Source: CAZADA01 sp964636945 (GTDB lineage: Bacteria; Pseudomonadota; Alphaproteobacteria; Caulobacterales; Maricaulaceae). From it: a DNA stretch of 64,000 nt. Location: NCBI GenBank assembly GCA_964636945.1, contig CAZWVH010000005.1, forward strand, positions 1 through 64,000, in the 5' to 3' direction. Below are positions 51,933-60,637 of the stretch, piece by piece. The notes beneath the pieces are model-generated. The model made no database searches. It worked only from the letters and a program-made list of their open reading frames with translations, and was not told the DNA's origin. Numbering within the stretch: the first letter of the stretch is position 1; every line of letters begins with the position of its first letter. Made by a program: the position numbers and the translations under genes.

Positions 51933-52382
51933 CTAGAGATCAGCGCCGCCGAACAACACGGAAAATTCTTCACAATGCACCAGAACCGATTGGAAGGCTG
52001 ACAAATCGACGTCAGCAGGGATCACCAACTCGGCCGCGCCGCGCCGCGAATCCAACTGACCCAGCAAAATCGAACCTTGGGTGGCGTTGTCGCCGCTGGC
52101 GTCAGCGAAAGGCAGGGGGGACAGGAAGATTTTGATGTCAGGCCCGCGCCCGGTGCTGAAATTATCGGCCAAGCGCAGCACGCGGCCATCTGCGGTTTCC
52201 ACGATCTCAAAGGCGCCCGAAGTGTTTTTGCGTTTGCGTTCAAACTCACCGCTCGCGAGCACATCGCCCGGTTCGGCGGCAGCAGGGCGAGGTAGGGCGG
52301 TGGCGGCCAGCATGAGGGCAAGCAGCAACGTGGCGAGGGCGGTGAGCATTCCGCCGCGGCGGACTGAAAGAGCATTGGTCAT
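51933..52382 (-). CDS. exported DM13-domain protein
   Basis: A 149-residue exported protein. ATG 52382 has an AGGAG site eight bases upstream and begins a signal peptide (hydrophobic stretch LTALATLLLALMLAATALP, cleavage near PAAAEP). The mature part fits the DM13 domain: GEFERKRKNTSGAFEIV, VLRLADNFSTGRGPDIKIFLSPL, and the closing CEEFSVLFGGADL with its lone Cys. DM13 domains are thought to be electron-transfer or redox modules in secreted or membrane proteins; direct function is unknown. The gene lies 96 bases after the thioesterase gene on the same strand. Confidence 0.8.
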   Translation of the reverse strand: MTNALSVRRGGMLTALATLLLALMLAATALPRPAAAEPGDVLASGEFERKRKNTSGAFEIVETADGRVLRLADNFSTGRGPDIKIFLSPLPFADASGDNATQGSILLGQLDSRRGAAELVIPADVDLSAFQSVLVHCEEFSVLFGGADL

Positions 52383-52477
52383 GGTGAATCTCCTATCCGT
52401 TGGCCAGTCATTGTGGCCAGTCATTGGCCGCGCTCCGCATATGCGCACTCGCGCTTTCACTTGCGAATAAAACGTGA

Positions 52478-53416
52478 TCACAGATTGCTGCGCGTCTGTG
52501 ATGCGTGATCGGCCCGTGACGTGTTGTGATCGAGAAATGGGAAAAGATTGGCCGAGAGCGCTTCACTGATCTGCGCGCTTGGCGCTTTGGCGCGGCGCGC
52601 TTGCAGGTCGAAAAACACTCCGACGGCGACAAAATGGGCCAGTACGTCTTCGGTCACAGGATCAAAAAAATGGTGAACCACATGGGCCGTCTTTCCATTC
52701 AGGCGGGCAAATCCCGTCTTGGCTTCAATGGGTTGGCCGGTTTGGATCGGCTGCAGCAGTCGCAGCTGCGACTCCACCATTGCGATATTCATGCGCGCCT
52801 CAGCCAGCTGCGTCTTCGCCGGTTCGAGCACATGCTGAAAGCCATCCGACGCCCTGCCATAATACGTGGCCGGCGAAGCAAAACCATTGAGCGCCACCTC
52901 GCCCGGGCCAAGAACGCCAAGGCTGATGGTCGGCACGCTGAGTTCCACCAGGCGCGCGCGGGACGTGATCGGAAATTCGCCATCGATCCCCTTGGGCGCA
53001 TAGTCGGGCGGCGCGGTGATCATCATGCTGTCCAGATTGTTTCGTAATCGCGATGACCAGCGGAAAGGCGCTCCATCGGAGGTGGCGTAGTGCTCGCATT
53101 CAAATACGATCGCGGCTGCGGGTTTGCCGCTCAATCCATGGCGCATCAGCATAAATGCGGTGAGGGTTTTATCGCCGATCGCGCTCACCCCGCCGCGGAG
53201 AGTCAATGCATCGCCAGGGCGCGCTTCGGCCAGGAAATGGACGTGAGCGGCGGTGACCCGGATCGCACTGGGCGGAGCCTTGATGAGCCGTTGACCGGCG
53301 CGGGCGAACAGAAGATCAAGCGCTTCTCGCGCTTTGGCCAAATAGGCGCGAACATTGAGATGGCCGAGCTCGTCGCACTCCCAGGCGTTCGCGTTTCCCC
53401 GCCACAAATCCCACAT
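52478..53416 (-). CDS. double-hotdog acyl-CoA thioesterase-like protein
   Basis: A 312-residue protein with two hotdog folds. The first, WECDELGHLNVRAYLAKAREALDLLF, has the D-x-x-G-H-x-N motif of 4-hydroxybenzoyl-CoA thioesterase-type enzymes (here DELGHLN); the second (about residues 160-290) is less conserved in motif but keeps the strand pattern (NGKTAHVVHHFFDPVTEDVLAHFVAVGVFFDL). Likely substrates are acyl-CoAs. It is on the same strand as zur and the DM13 gene, 25 bases from zur, but I see no functional link to zinc. Confidence 0.8.
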   Translation of the reverse strand: MWDLWRGNANAWECDELGHLNVRAYLAKAREALDLLFARAGQRLIKAPPSAIRVTAAHVHFLAEARPGDALTLRGGVSAIGDKTLTAFMLMRHGLSGKPAAAIVFECEHYATSDGAPFRWSSRLRNNLDSMMITAPPDYAPKGIDGEFPITSRARLVELSVPTISLGVLGPGEVALNGFASPATYYGRASDGFQHVLEPAKTQLAEARMNIAMVESQLRLLQPIQTGQPIEAKTGFARLNGKTAHVVHHFFDPVTEDVLAHFVAVGVFFDLQARRAKAPSAQISEALSANLFPFLDHNTSRADHASQTRSNL

Positions 53417-53441
53417 CTCCCGCCCCCGTCATGGTCTATGG

Positions 53442-53888
53442 CTATGACTGTGATTGGGCGGCGCAGTCCGCGCAAACGCCATAGTGTTCATGCACCGATT
53501 GGTGAATCACAAAGCCTGGTGGCGGGTCACAGCTTGCGGCATGAGGCATGGCGTGTTCCTGCGCCGAACCGCACTCGTCGCAAATGTACAGGCTGGTAAT
53601 GTGGTGGCCGCCGCCGCGATTGCATAAAACATACGCGTTGATGCCGGCGACTTTGTGCACAAGGCCCACGGACTCAAAGAATTCTAGAGCCCGATAGGCG
53701 GTCGCGGGCTTTGCCGGTTCGTCTCTGCTCCCAAGTACGGGCAGCAGGTCGTAGGCCTTTACCGGCTTTGCGGCTTGAGCCATCGCCTTGAGCGCTTTAC
53801 GGCGCAGATCAGTTAGGCGCACGCCGCGGGCGGCGCAAAGGATTTCCGCGTGGGCCAGAATGTCGTCGGGTTCGTCAACAGTTGTCAT
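53442..53888 (-). CDS. zur: Fur-family zinc uptake repressor Zur
   Basis: A 148-residue Fur-family protein with an N-terminal winged helix (RLTDLRRKALKAMAQAAKPVKAYDLLPVL, KPATAYRALEFFESVGLVHKV) and a C-terminal dimerisation domain. Two Cys pairs, CDEC in ICDECGSAQEH and CADC near the end, form the structural zinc site typical of Zur. HHITSLYICDECG carries regulatory-site His residues. I call it Zur rather than Fur because of GLVHKV and N-A-Y-V in the hinge and because it is divergent from a receptor with His/Glu-rich loops across a palindrome. In zinc excess it should repress uptake genes. Confidence 0.85.
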   Translation of the reverse strand: MTTVDEPDDILAHAEILCAARGVRLTDLRRKALKAMAQAAKPVKAYDLLPVLGSRDEPAKPATAYRALEFFESVGLVHKVAGINAYVLCNRGGGHHITSLYICDECGSAQEHAMPHAASCDPPPGFVIHQSVHEHYGVCADCAAQSQS

Positions 53889-53939
53889 GTCGTAAAGTTT
53901 AGAGCGCCTTGGGCTTGATCACCAGTCCTGACGTCCCTA

Positions 53940-53956
53940 ATGTGATGTTATCACAT
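53940..53956. promoter_or_regulatory. probable Zur operator
   Basis: ATGTGAT-GTT-ATCACAT (53940-53956): two perfect 7-base arms around a 3-base centre. It lies 21 bases before the receptor ATG and 51 bases before zur on the other strand, so one site could control both. Zur boxes in proteobacteria are palindromes of similar AT-rich form, although the consensus here is not known to me for this group. Confidence 0.6.
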
Positions 53957-53977
53957 ATCGGACGGTAGGGGATACCA

Positions 53978-56026
53978 ATGCGAATTCGGATTATGGCCAC
54001 GGCAAGCGTCGTGGCTCTTTGCGCCAATGGCGCTTGGGCTCAAGATGAGGAAACTGAAGACCAAATCGTGGTGAGCGGCACGGCCGTGGAGACACTCAGC
54101 AGCGAAGCATTGCAACCGGCTGAAGTGTTCACCATCGAAGCCTTACAGGACGATTTCGCCGGGGGAATCGGCGACACCTTGGCAAAAGCGCCGGGGATTA
54201 GCTCGACCTATTTTGGGCCCGCCGCAAGCCGACCGATCATTCGCGGGTTGGGCGGTGACCGGATCAGAGTGCTGCGCAATGGTGTGGGCTTGGTGGACGC
54301 CTCCACAGTCAGTGTTGACCACGCGGTCACAGCAGATGTGCTGGAAGCCAAGCGGATCGAAGTGTTGCGCGGTCCGGCCGCCATCGCCTATGGCGGCAAC
54401 GCCGTGGGCGGCGTGGTGAACGTGATCGACGCGGCCATCGCTTCTGAGCCGGTGGACGGTCTCATTGATGGCGCATTTCGGGCGGGTGTGACTTCAGTCG
54501 ATGAGGGCTATCAAGTGGGCGCCCGCGGCCAGATGAATGCGGGTCCGTTTGTGTTGTCGCTGGAGGCTTCTCGCCGCGACGCGGAGAGCTTCGATATTCC
54601 TGGCTTTGCCGAATCCGACGCGCTGATCGCGCTGGAGGAACTCGAAGAAGAAGGCGAAGAGCACGGCGAGGAGGAGGAAGTCTCCGGAACCGTGATCAAT
54701 TCCGATTACACGTTTGAGACCCTCGGTGGCGGCGTTTCACTTGTGGGAGACTGGGGTTTTGCTGGCGTTTCTCTGAAAATCTTCGACGCAGAATATGGCC
54801 TGCCTGGCGGTCATGAGCACGAGGAAGAGGGCGGGGAAGAAGAGGGCCCCGAGCTTTTCGCTGGTCCGCGCCTGGACATGAACCAAGTGCGCTGGGACAG
54901 CCGCGGCGAGTTTGCGTTCAACTTATCAGGCTTCGACGCGATTACGTATTCAGCGGGTTACTCGACGTATGAACACGAGGAAATCGAGCCCAATGGCGAG
55001 GTCGCCACAGAATTTGAGAACGAGGGCTGGGAGGCGCGCGCCGCGCTCGTACGCCGCGGGGACAAGGCGTTGACTGGAACAGTTGGCGTCCAAGCGTTGC
55101 GTTCCGATTTCTCGGCAACGGGAGAGGAAGCCTTCGTCCAACCCGTGGTTACTGAGGACTACGGCATTTTTGGCGCCGGGCGCTATGACCTGGGCGGTTT
55201 CGGATTTGAGGCCGGCGGGCGTTTTGAAACGCGCTCATTGGAGCCATCTGTGGGCGAGGACGCGGATTTCGATTTGTTCAGCGCGTCAGTCGGCGGGTTT
55301 GTTAGGCCGATGGACGACGTGTTTCTCAGCGCCAATCTCTCGCGCAGCGAACGCGCGCCAGTGGATGTCGAACTCTACTCTGACGGACCGCACCTCGCCA
55401 CCAATGCGTTCGAAATCGGTGATCCGACCTTGGACAAGGAAACGGCCTGGGGTCTTGATTTTGCCGGACGCTACGACGCAGGCCGGTTCTCGGTTGACGC
55501 GGGTGTCTTCGCCACGTCGTTCGAAGATTTCATCTTCCTTGCCGCCACAGGCGGAGAAGAAGACGGATTGCCAGTTTTCGAGTACCGTCAAGACGACGCC
55601 ATGTTCTATGGCGCTGAAATTGCGGTAGATACAGTGTTGGCAGAGACGTCCGTTGGCGATTTTGGTGGCGATGTTTCACTGGAATATGTTCGCGCCGAAA
55701 CTGACGACGCTGGTGACTTGCCGCGAATTCCCCCGCTGTCCGCAACGTTTGGCTTGGACTATGACTATAATTGGTTGTCCGCGCGAGGCGAAGTGATCTA
55801 CACGGCCGAACAGGACGATGTCGCCGAGTTCGAGCTTCCCACCGACAGCTACACTCTGGTGAATCTCTCCACCACGTTTCGACCGTTCGCTGACCAAGAC
55901 GTGCGTTTGATCTTTGGTGTGGATAATGTGACCGACGAGGAGGCGCGGCTTCACACGTCTTTCTTGAAGGATCAGGTTCCGCTGCCAGGTCGAAATTACA
56001 AATTCACCATCGCCAGCACGTTTTAA
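53978..56026 (+). CDS. znuD: ZnuD-like TonB-dependent zinc receptor
   Basis: A 682-residue outer membrane receptor with signal peptide ending WAQ near residue 22. The plug has DQIVVSGTAVETL, the segment SRPIIRGLGGDRIRVLRNGVGLVDASTVSVDHA and RIEVLRGPAAIAYGGNAVGGVVNV, which is the ZnuD/YncD-type pattern. The barrel ends in ASTF. Two long Glu/His-rich insertions, EELEEEGEEHGEEEE (about residue 218) and GHEHEEEGGEEEG (about residue 277), are like the zinc-collecting loops of ZnuD. Together with the adjacent Zur gene and palindrome this points to zinc or zincophore import. The gene symbol is by analogy. Confidence 0.85.
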   Translation: MRIRIMATASVVALCANGAWAQDEETEDQIVVSGTAVETLSSEALQPAEVFTIEALQDDFAGGIGDTLAKAPGISSTYFGPAASRPIIRGLGGDRIRVLRNGVGLVDASTVSVDHAVTADVLEAKRIEVLRGPAAIAYGGNAVGGVVNVIDAAIASEPVDGLIDGAFRAGVTSVDEGYQVGARGQMNAGPFVLSLEASRRDAESFDIPGFAESDALIALEELEEEGEEHGEEEEVSGTVINSDYTFETLGGGVSLVGDWGFAGVSLKIFDAEYGLPGGHEHEEEGGEEEGPELFAGPRLDMNQVRWDSRGEFAFNLSGFDAITYSAGYSTYEHEEIEPNGEVATEFENEGWEARAALVRRGDKALTGTVGVQALRSDFSATGEEAFVQPVVTEDYGIFGAGRYDLGGFGFEAGGRFETRSLEPSVGEDADFDLFSASVGGFVRPMDDVFLSANLSRSERAPVDVELYSDGPHLATNAFEIGDPTLDKETAWGLDFAGRYDAGRFSVDAGVFATSFEDFIFLAATGGEEDGLPVFEYRQDDAMFYGAEIAVDTVLAETSVGDFGGDVSLEYVRAETDDAGDLPRIPPLSATFGLDYDYNWLSARGEVIYTAEQDDVAEFELPTDSYTLVNLSTTFRPFADQDVRLIFGVDNVTDEEARLHTSFLKDQVPLPGRNYKFTIASTF

Positions 56027-56044
56027 AATTGACTTCAATCTGGG

Positions 56045-56078
56045 CACAGACCTGCGACCAAAAAATCGCAGGTCTGTG
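56045..56078 (+). terminator. 13-bp perfect hairpin after the zinc receptor gene
   Basis: CACAGACCTGCGA (56045-56057) pairs exactly with TCGCAGGTCTGTG (56066-56078) around the loop CCAAAAAA. AATTGA and TCAATT further out (56028-56033, 56080-56085) could extend the stem with bulges. No T tract follows on the plus strand. It lies 18 bases past the receptor stop and probably separates it from sapC. Confidence 0.55.
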
Positions 56079-56166
56079 ATCAATTACAGCGAATGCTGGG
56101 ATATGCATTGGCTCGCGAGCGTGTGGGGGCTATCACGCTGACCAAAGATTTCCAATGGAGGCAAAA

Positions 56167-56958
56167 ATGTCTGACGCGCCGAGCCCAGCGCAAATCACTG
56201 GCAAAGTTCCGTTCTACAAAGACCCTCAGCCGCTCAGCGTGGAGCGCCATGCCGGATTGGGCATTAAGCGCTCCAATGAACCGTTAGCGTTTGCGCGCGA
56301 TGCGCACATCGTGCCCTTGACGGTCGGCGAGTTTGGTCAAGCCGCCTTGCACTATCCTGTGATTTTTGCCGGCGAGAAACGTTCGCCCTTGGTGGTGATG
56401 GGGCTGCGTCCGGGGGAAAACCTGTTCATTTCGCCCGATGGCCGGATGGAAGACGGGGTCTATCTCCCCGCATTTGTGCGCCGTTATCCCTTTGTGTTTG
56501 CGGAGTCCCAATCCGATCAGGGATTCGTTGTTTGTGTGGATGCAGGATCGGATTTGGTGACCGATGCTCCCGACATTCCATTCTTTGAGGGCAAAGAACC
56601 AAGCCAATACACCAAGGACGCCATTGATTTTCTCAAGGGCTATGAGCAGCAGCGTCAGCTCACCAACAATCTTGCCACCATGTTCGAAGAGCTTGGTCTG
56701 TTCGAAGAAAAATCGGTGACTTACCAGCCGCGCGATGCGCAAGGCGGACTTAAAGATCCGGTGAAAATCGCGGATTATTACGCGATCTCAATCGATAAGG
56801 TGAATGAGCTTTCAGCTCAGAAACTAGTGGAATTGAGAAACAATGGCGCGTTGGCTGCGATCTATGCTCACAACCTGTCGCTGCTTAATTGGCAGCGGAT
56901 CTTAGAGCGCGCGCTGAAAGTCAGTGCAAACTCAGCCGCGCCTGCGACCGCAAGTTAA
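56167..56958 (+). CDS. sapC: SapC family protein
   Basis: A 263-residue soluble protein of the SapC family, found in many alphaproteobacteria and linked to S-layer or peptide-uptake functions by name only; the biochemical role is unknown. Seen are FYKDPQPLSVERHAGLGIK, HIVPLTVGEFGQAALHYPVIFAGEK, DGVYLPAFVRRYPFVFAE and the C-terminal VNELSAQKLVELRNNGALAAIYAHNLSLLNWQRIL, all typical. ATG 56167 follows GGAGG five bases upstream. It is not in an evident operon, and the gene for an S-layer protein is not in the window. Confidence 0.9.
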   Translation: MSDAPSPAQITGKVPFYKDPQPLSVERHAGLGIKRSNEPLAFARDAHIVPLTVGEFGQAALHYPVIFAGEKRSPLVVMGLRPGENLFISPDGRMEDGVYLPAFVRRYPFVFAESQSDQGFVVCVDAGSDLVTDAPDIPFFEGKEPSQYTKDAIDFLKGYEQQRQLTNNLATMFEELGLFEEKSVTYQPRDAQGGLKDPVKIADYYAISIDKVNELSAQKLVELRNNGALAAIYAHNLSLLNWQRILERALKVSANSAAPATAS

Positions 56959-57007
56959 TTGGCGTCAGTTGGTGTTGGAGCAGTCAATCATCGGCGCGTC
57001 GTGGGAA

Positions 57008-57436
57008 TTATTCTTCCAGGCGCGCTAACACTGCCCGCGATAACAGTGACATGACCAGTTCCCCGTCATGGTTGAGCACTTCATGCTGGGTGACGATTAC
57101 ACCGCCCTGCGGGTGGGCGCGCTCTTTGGCGAGAATCGTCATCCGCACCGACAGCACATCTCCCGAATAGGCCGTTTTGTACCAGCGCAACTGATCTTGC
57201 CCGATGCGCGCAATGATTGGCCAATCCTCTGTAAACTCAAACAACATGCGCGACCAAAGCGCATAGATATGCGCCTGGGCGGCGGCCATTTCGCCTTTGC
57301 GCGGACTTTCATCGCCCGTTGCCGGCAGATATGGCGCGTAGCGGTTGCGAAATTCATCCACATCGACCCGCCGCAGCGGCTCAGCGCCAAAGGATAAAAC
57401 GTCACCGACAATCACTTCTTCGTAATATTGGCCCAT
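57008..57436 (-). CDS. MaoC-like hotdog protein
   Basis: A 142-residue single-hotdog protein related to MaoC dehydratases: YYEEVIVGDVLSFGAEPLRRVDVDEFRNRYAPYLPA matches the N-terminal half, and LVMSLLSRAVLARLEE ends it. The canonical D-x-x-x-x-H catalytic pair is not obvious: where a His would be expected I read different residues, so enoyl-CoA hydratase activity is uncertain. ATG 57436 is chosen because the 32-residue extension of the frame upstream shows no conserved pattern. It lies between sapC and dsbD on the opposite strand to both. Confidence 0.75.
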   Translation of the reverse strand: MGQYYEEVIVGDVLSFGAEPLRRVDVDEFRNRYAPYLPATGDESPRKGEMAAAQAHIYALWSRMLFEFTEDWPIIARIGQDQLRWYKTAYSGDVLSVRMTILAKERAHPQGGVIVTQHEVLNHDGELVMSLLSRAVLARLEE

Positions 57437-57633
57437 AATCCCATCGATCCTGAACACGATCACAGCGTCGCCGCACGGGTGTGACCGTTGGGTCAATCGC
57501 TGTGCCGAATGGCCAGAGCCCCATCCGACCATGGTCTTGTTGCACGTGTTCGCGAACTCTCACAAGCGCGCGAGGCGGTGGGCCAAACCCCACTTTCTCA
57601 GTTATATGCGTGTGTGTGGAGTGATGACGTCAG

Positions 57634-59793
57634 ATGAGGACAGTTATGCATCGGTTGGGACTGAGCGCGTTTGCGGGATTTTTAGCAGCGATCTGCGCCT
57701 TGGGCGGCGCCCTCGGTGAAGAGAGCGACACTCAGGCCAGCGAGAATGTGCGCGCGCGTCTAGTCACTGACGTCAATGCGGTCGCTCCTGGGCAAACATT
57801 TCATGTGGCGCTGTATCAGGAGATGAATCCGGGCTGGCATACGTATTGGCGTAATCCCGGTGATTCGGGCGAACCCACGGTGATTGATTGGACCACAACT
57901 CCCGGAGTTGTGGTGGGGGAGCTGGTCTGGCCGGCGCCAGAAGCCATTCAAATCGAAGGCATCATCACCAATTACGGCTTCGAAGACGAGGTTTTGATCC
58001 TTGCCCCCGTGAGCGTTCCCGACACTGCCCCGATTGGACAGAACATCACGCTGACCGCCGATGTCTTGTGGCTGGAGTGCGAGCAGATTTGCATTCCGGT
58101 CGACGACATCGTTCTAACCGTGACGGTGCCGGTTGAGGCGACAAGTCAGCCCGATCCCGCATGGGCTGACCAGATTTCCATTGCCCTTGATCAAGCGCCC
58201 GCGCCGTCCGGGTTTGACGCCGGTCTTGCCCAAGATGGCGAAGCCGTCCGGCTGAGCGTCGATTTGGCCGAACTTGAACCGGCGTTATTGGACGGTTCGA
58301 TCCGCGATGTGCAGTTTTTTCCGTACGATCCTCGAGTGATCGACCACAACGCGCCGCAACCGGCGACTTATTTCGAACGGGGCGTGTCGGTTTTGCTCGA
58401 GCCAGGGCCAGGGTGGCGCGATGAATTGACCGCGACCGATGGCGTGCTGGTCTTCGAGACGCGGTCTGGCGGCGGCTGGTCGCATGAGGCCGTGGAAATC
58501 TCCGCCACGGTTCAGAACATTGACTTGGGCGTCGCCGCCCTTGGCGGGGCCGCGGCGTCTGGCTCGGCAACGCCTGCTGCGGGTGGCGGTGGCGGATTGT
58601 TGGGACTAATGGCGCTTGGTCTTGTCGGCGGATTGATCCTCAATCTCATGCCGTGCGTTTTTCCGGTGCTGACCATCAAAGCGGCTGGTTTCATTGAGCG
58701 CGCGCACGAAGACACGGGCGAAATTCGGCGGCACGGGCTTTTGTTTCTTGCCGGTGTTTTGACAACATTCGCACTGCTTGGCATTGGTATGGCCGCCGTG
58801 CGCGGCGCGGTGGGCGGGGACACCGCCATCTACGGCGCTTGGCTACAATATCCGCTGATCGTGACAATTTTGGCGGTGATCGTATTCCTCATCGGTCTGA
58901 ACCTTCTCGGCGTGTTCGACATTGGGTATTCGGTCCAAAATGTGGGTTCCGGCCTTGCCGGTCAGGGCGGCAATGCTGGCGCATTTTTCACCGGGGTTCT
59001 GGCGGTGGTTGTCGGTGCGCCCTGCACCGGTCCGGTCATGGCGGGCGCCTTGGGATTGGCATTTGCGCAACCAGCGCTAATCCTGATCGTCTTTTTCTTG
59101 GCCATGGGGATCGGTCTTGCCGCGCCATTCGTGGCTTTGAGTTTCTCGCCAGGGCTCCTCCGGTTGTTGCCGCGTCCGGGACGCTGGATGGAAATCACCA
59201 AACAGGTTCTGGCGTTTCCCATGTTCTTAACCGCGGCCTGGCTGATCTGGGTGATTGGAAGCGGCGATGCGGGCTCCACCGGTGTCGGATTGGCCCTGAT
59301 CGCGATCGTGGCCACCAGTTTCCTAGTCTGGGCGTTCACCTCGCTCAAATCCAACACGGCTCCGACCTGGGTTACGCGTTCCTTGGCTGGGGCGGGCGTG
59401 GCCGCCGTGCTGTTCGCAGTGCCCAGCATTGGGGCCGATCGTACGATCACGGTGCGCGAAGAAGCTTGGTCAGCTGAGCGGGTGGCGGAACTTCAAGCTG
59501 CCGGAGAGCCCATTTTCGTGGACTTTACGGCGGCCTGGTGCGTGACCTGTCAGGCCAACAAATTCCGGGCGCTCAATCGCGATTCGGTGCGTGAAGCGTT
59601 CGCCGACCATAACGTGACATTTATGACCGCCGATTGGACTGCTAAAGATTCTGTGATTGCGAAAGAATTGGCGCGCTATGGCAGATCCGGCGTGCCTCTC
59701 TATCTCATGTACGGAACGGATGGTTCCGTTGAGATCTTGCCCCAGGTTCTTTCCCCCGCGATCGTAATTGAAGCGGTGGAAACGGCCACATAG
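57634..59793 (+). CDS. DsbD/ScsB family thiol-disulfide reductase
   Basis: A 719-residue membrane protein that passes electrons from cytoplasmic thioredoxin to the periplasm. A signal peptide (residues 1-30), a periplasmic DsbD-alpha-like domain with a Cys pair (LWLECEQICIP), eight helices (about residues 320-590) carrying LMPCVFPVLTIK and VVGAPCTGPVMAGALG, and a C-terminal thioredoxin domain with CVTC at residues 636-639 (AAWCVTCQANK) make up the three domains. The order N-alpha, TM, C-Trx fits ScsB-like DsbD proteins of alphaproteobacteria. It is followed by a redoxin gene 31 bases away, so that protein may be its client. Confidence 0.9.
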   Translation: MRTVMHRLGLSAFAGFLAAICALGGALGEESDTQASENVRARLVTDVNAVAPGQTFHVALYQEMNPGWHTYWRNPGDSGEPTVIDWTTTPGVVVGELVWPAPEAIQIEGIITNYGFEDEVLILAPVSVPDTAPIGQNITLTADVLWLECEQICIPVDDIVLTVTVPVEATSQPDPAWADQISIALDQAPAPSGFDAGLAQDGEAVRLSVDLAELEPALLDGSIRDVQFFPYDPRVIDHNAPQPATYFERGVSVLLEPGPGWRDELTATDGVLVFETRSGGGWSHEAVEISATVQNIDLGVAALGGAAASGSATPAAGGGGGLLGLMALGLVGGLILNLMPCVFPVLTIKAAGFIERAHEDTGEIRRHGLLFLAGVLTTFALLGIGMAAVRGAVGGDTAIYGAWLQYPLIVTILAVIVFLIGLNLLGVFDIGYSVQNVGSGLAGQGGNAGAFFTGVLAVVVGAPCTGPVMAGALGLAFAQPALILIVFFLAMGIGLAAPFVALSFSPGLLRLLPRPGRWMEITKQVLAFPMFLTAAWLIWVIGSGDAGSTGVGLALIAIVATSFLVWAFTSLKSNTAPTWVTRSLAGAGVAAVLFAVPSIGADRTITVREEAWSAERVAELQAAGEPIFVDFTAAWCVTCQANKFRALNRDSVREAFADHNVTFMTADWTAKDSVIAKELARYGRSGVPLYLMYGTDGSVEILPQVLSPAIVIEAVETAT

Positions 59794-59824
59794 TCGTCAA
59801 CAGTCAATGAAAGGGAATGCGCTT

Positions 59825-60463
59825 ATGTTTTCACGTCGCAAATTTGGCCTCTACGCCAGCCTGCTCGCCACCGTAGGCCTGACTTCTGGAGCCCTGCTCG
59901 CCACCAGCGCGGCGGCCGAACCCGTCATTGGCGAAGCTGCGCCCGCATTTGAGGGCACGACCACCAAAGGCGAAACTGTCTCGTTGTCAGACTATGCCGA
60001 AGGCACAGTGGTTTTGGAATGGACCAACCATGACTGCCCCTACGTCAAAAAGCATTATGTGAAGACCGACAACATGCAGACTCTGCAAACTGACTGGACG
60101 GCCAAAGGTGTGACCTGGCTGCAAGTGATTTCGTCTGCGCCCGGTAAACAGGGCTATGTCTCAGCGGAAGAGGCGGAAGCCATCGCTGCTGAGCGCGGCG
60201 CCGCACCTAGCGCCATTATCCTTGATCCTGAAGGCGAAATCGGCCGCGCCTACGATGCGCGCACCACGCCGCACATGTATGTGATCAAAGACGGTGTCCT
60301 GGCGTATCAAGGCGCGATTGATGACAAGCCAACCTCACGTGAAGCCGATGTGGCGGGTGCGACCAATTATGTCACTGCTGCGTTGACGGCTTTGGAAAAC
60401 GGCCAAGAAGTGGAAGTCACCGAAAGCCGCGCCTATGGCTGCACCGTGAAATACGCGAGCTAG
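59825..60463 (+). CDS. Tat-exported redoxin (thioredoxin-like) protein
   Basis: A 212-residue exported protein of the AhpC/TSA-redoxin superfamily. The start FSRRKFGLYASLL has the Tat motif S-R-R-x-F with Leu, followed by a hydrophobic segment to about residue 34. The mature domain shows GEAAPAFEGTTTKGETVSL, then the active site EWTNHDCPYVKKHY with one Cys and a Pro-Tyr-Val after it, and CTVKYA at the C-terminus with a possible second Cys. The one-Cys CP-x-V pattern belongs to a family of periplasmic reductases or peroxiredoxins of unclear substrate. It follows the DsbD-like gene and has a strong terminator, so both form one unit. Confidence 0.85.
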   Translation: MFSRRKFGLYASLLATVGLTSGALLATSAAAEPVIGEAAPAFEGTTTKGETVSLSDYAEGTVVLEWTNHDCPYVKKHYVKTDNMQTLQTDWTAKGVTWLQVISSAPGKQGYVSAEEAEAIAAERGAAPSAIILDPEGEIGRAYDARTTPHMYVIKDGVLAYQGAIDDKPTSREADVAGATNYVTAALTALENGQEVEVTESRAYGCTVKYAS

Positions 60464-60492
60464 TCGCTCCTTCCAGATCAGGAAGACAATGT

Positions 60493-60523
60493 AAGGCCGT
60501 TCTCCGCGAACGGCCTTTTTCTT
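60493..60523 (+). terminator. intrinsic terminator after the redoxin gene
   Basis: AAGGCCGTTC (60493-60502) pairs exactly with GAACGGCCTT (60508-60517) around TCCGC, followed by TTTCTT. This is the clearest intrinsic terminator in the window and ends the dsbD-redoxin transcript. Confidence 0.9.
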
Positions 60524-60637
60524 GACTGCAGTGTGAGAACGCACCGTGCGCGCGGTTGCGCCCTGGAGGTAATGCGCGTATCGCAGCTGCGATCTTGGGG
60601 CGTTGGAGCGCCAATCAATTTGGAAATGGGGAGATTC

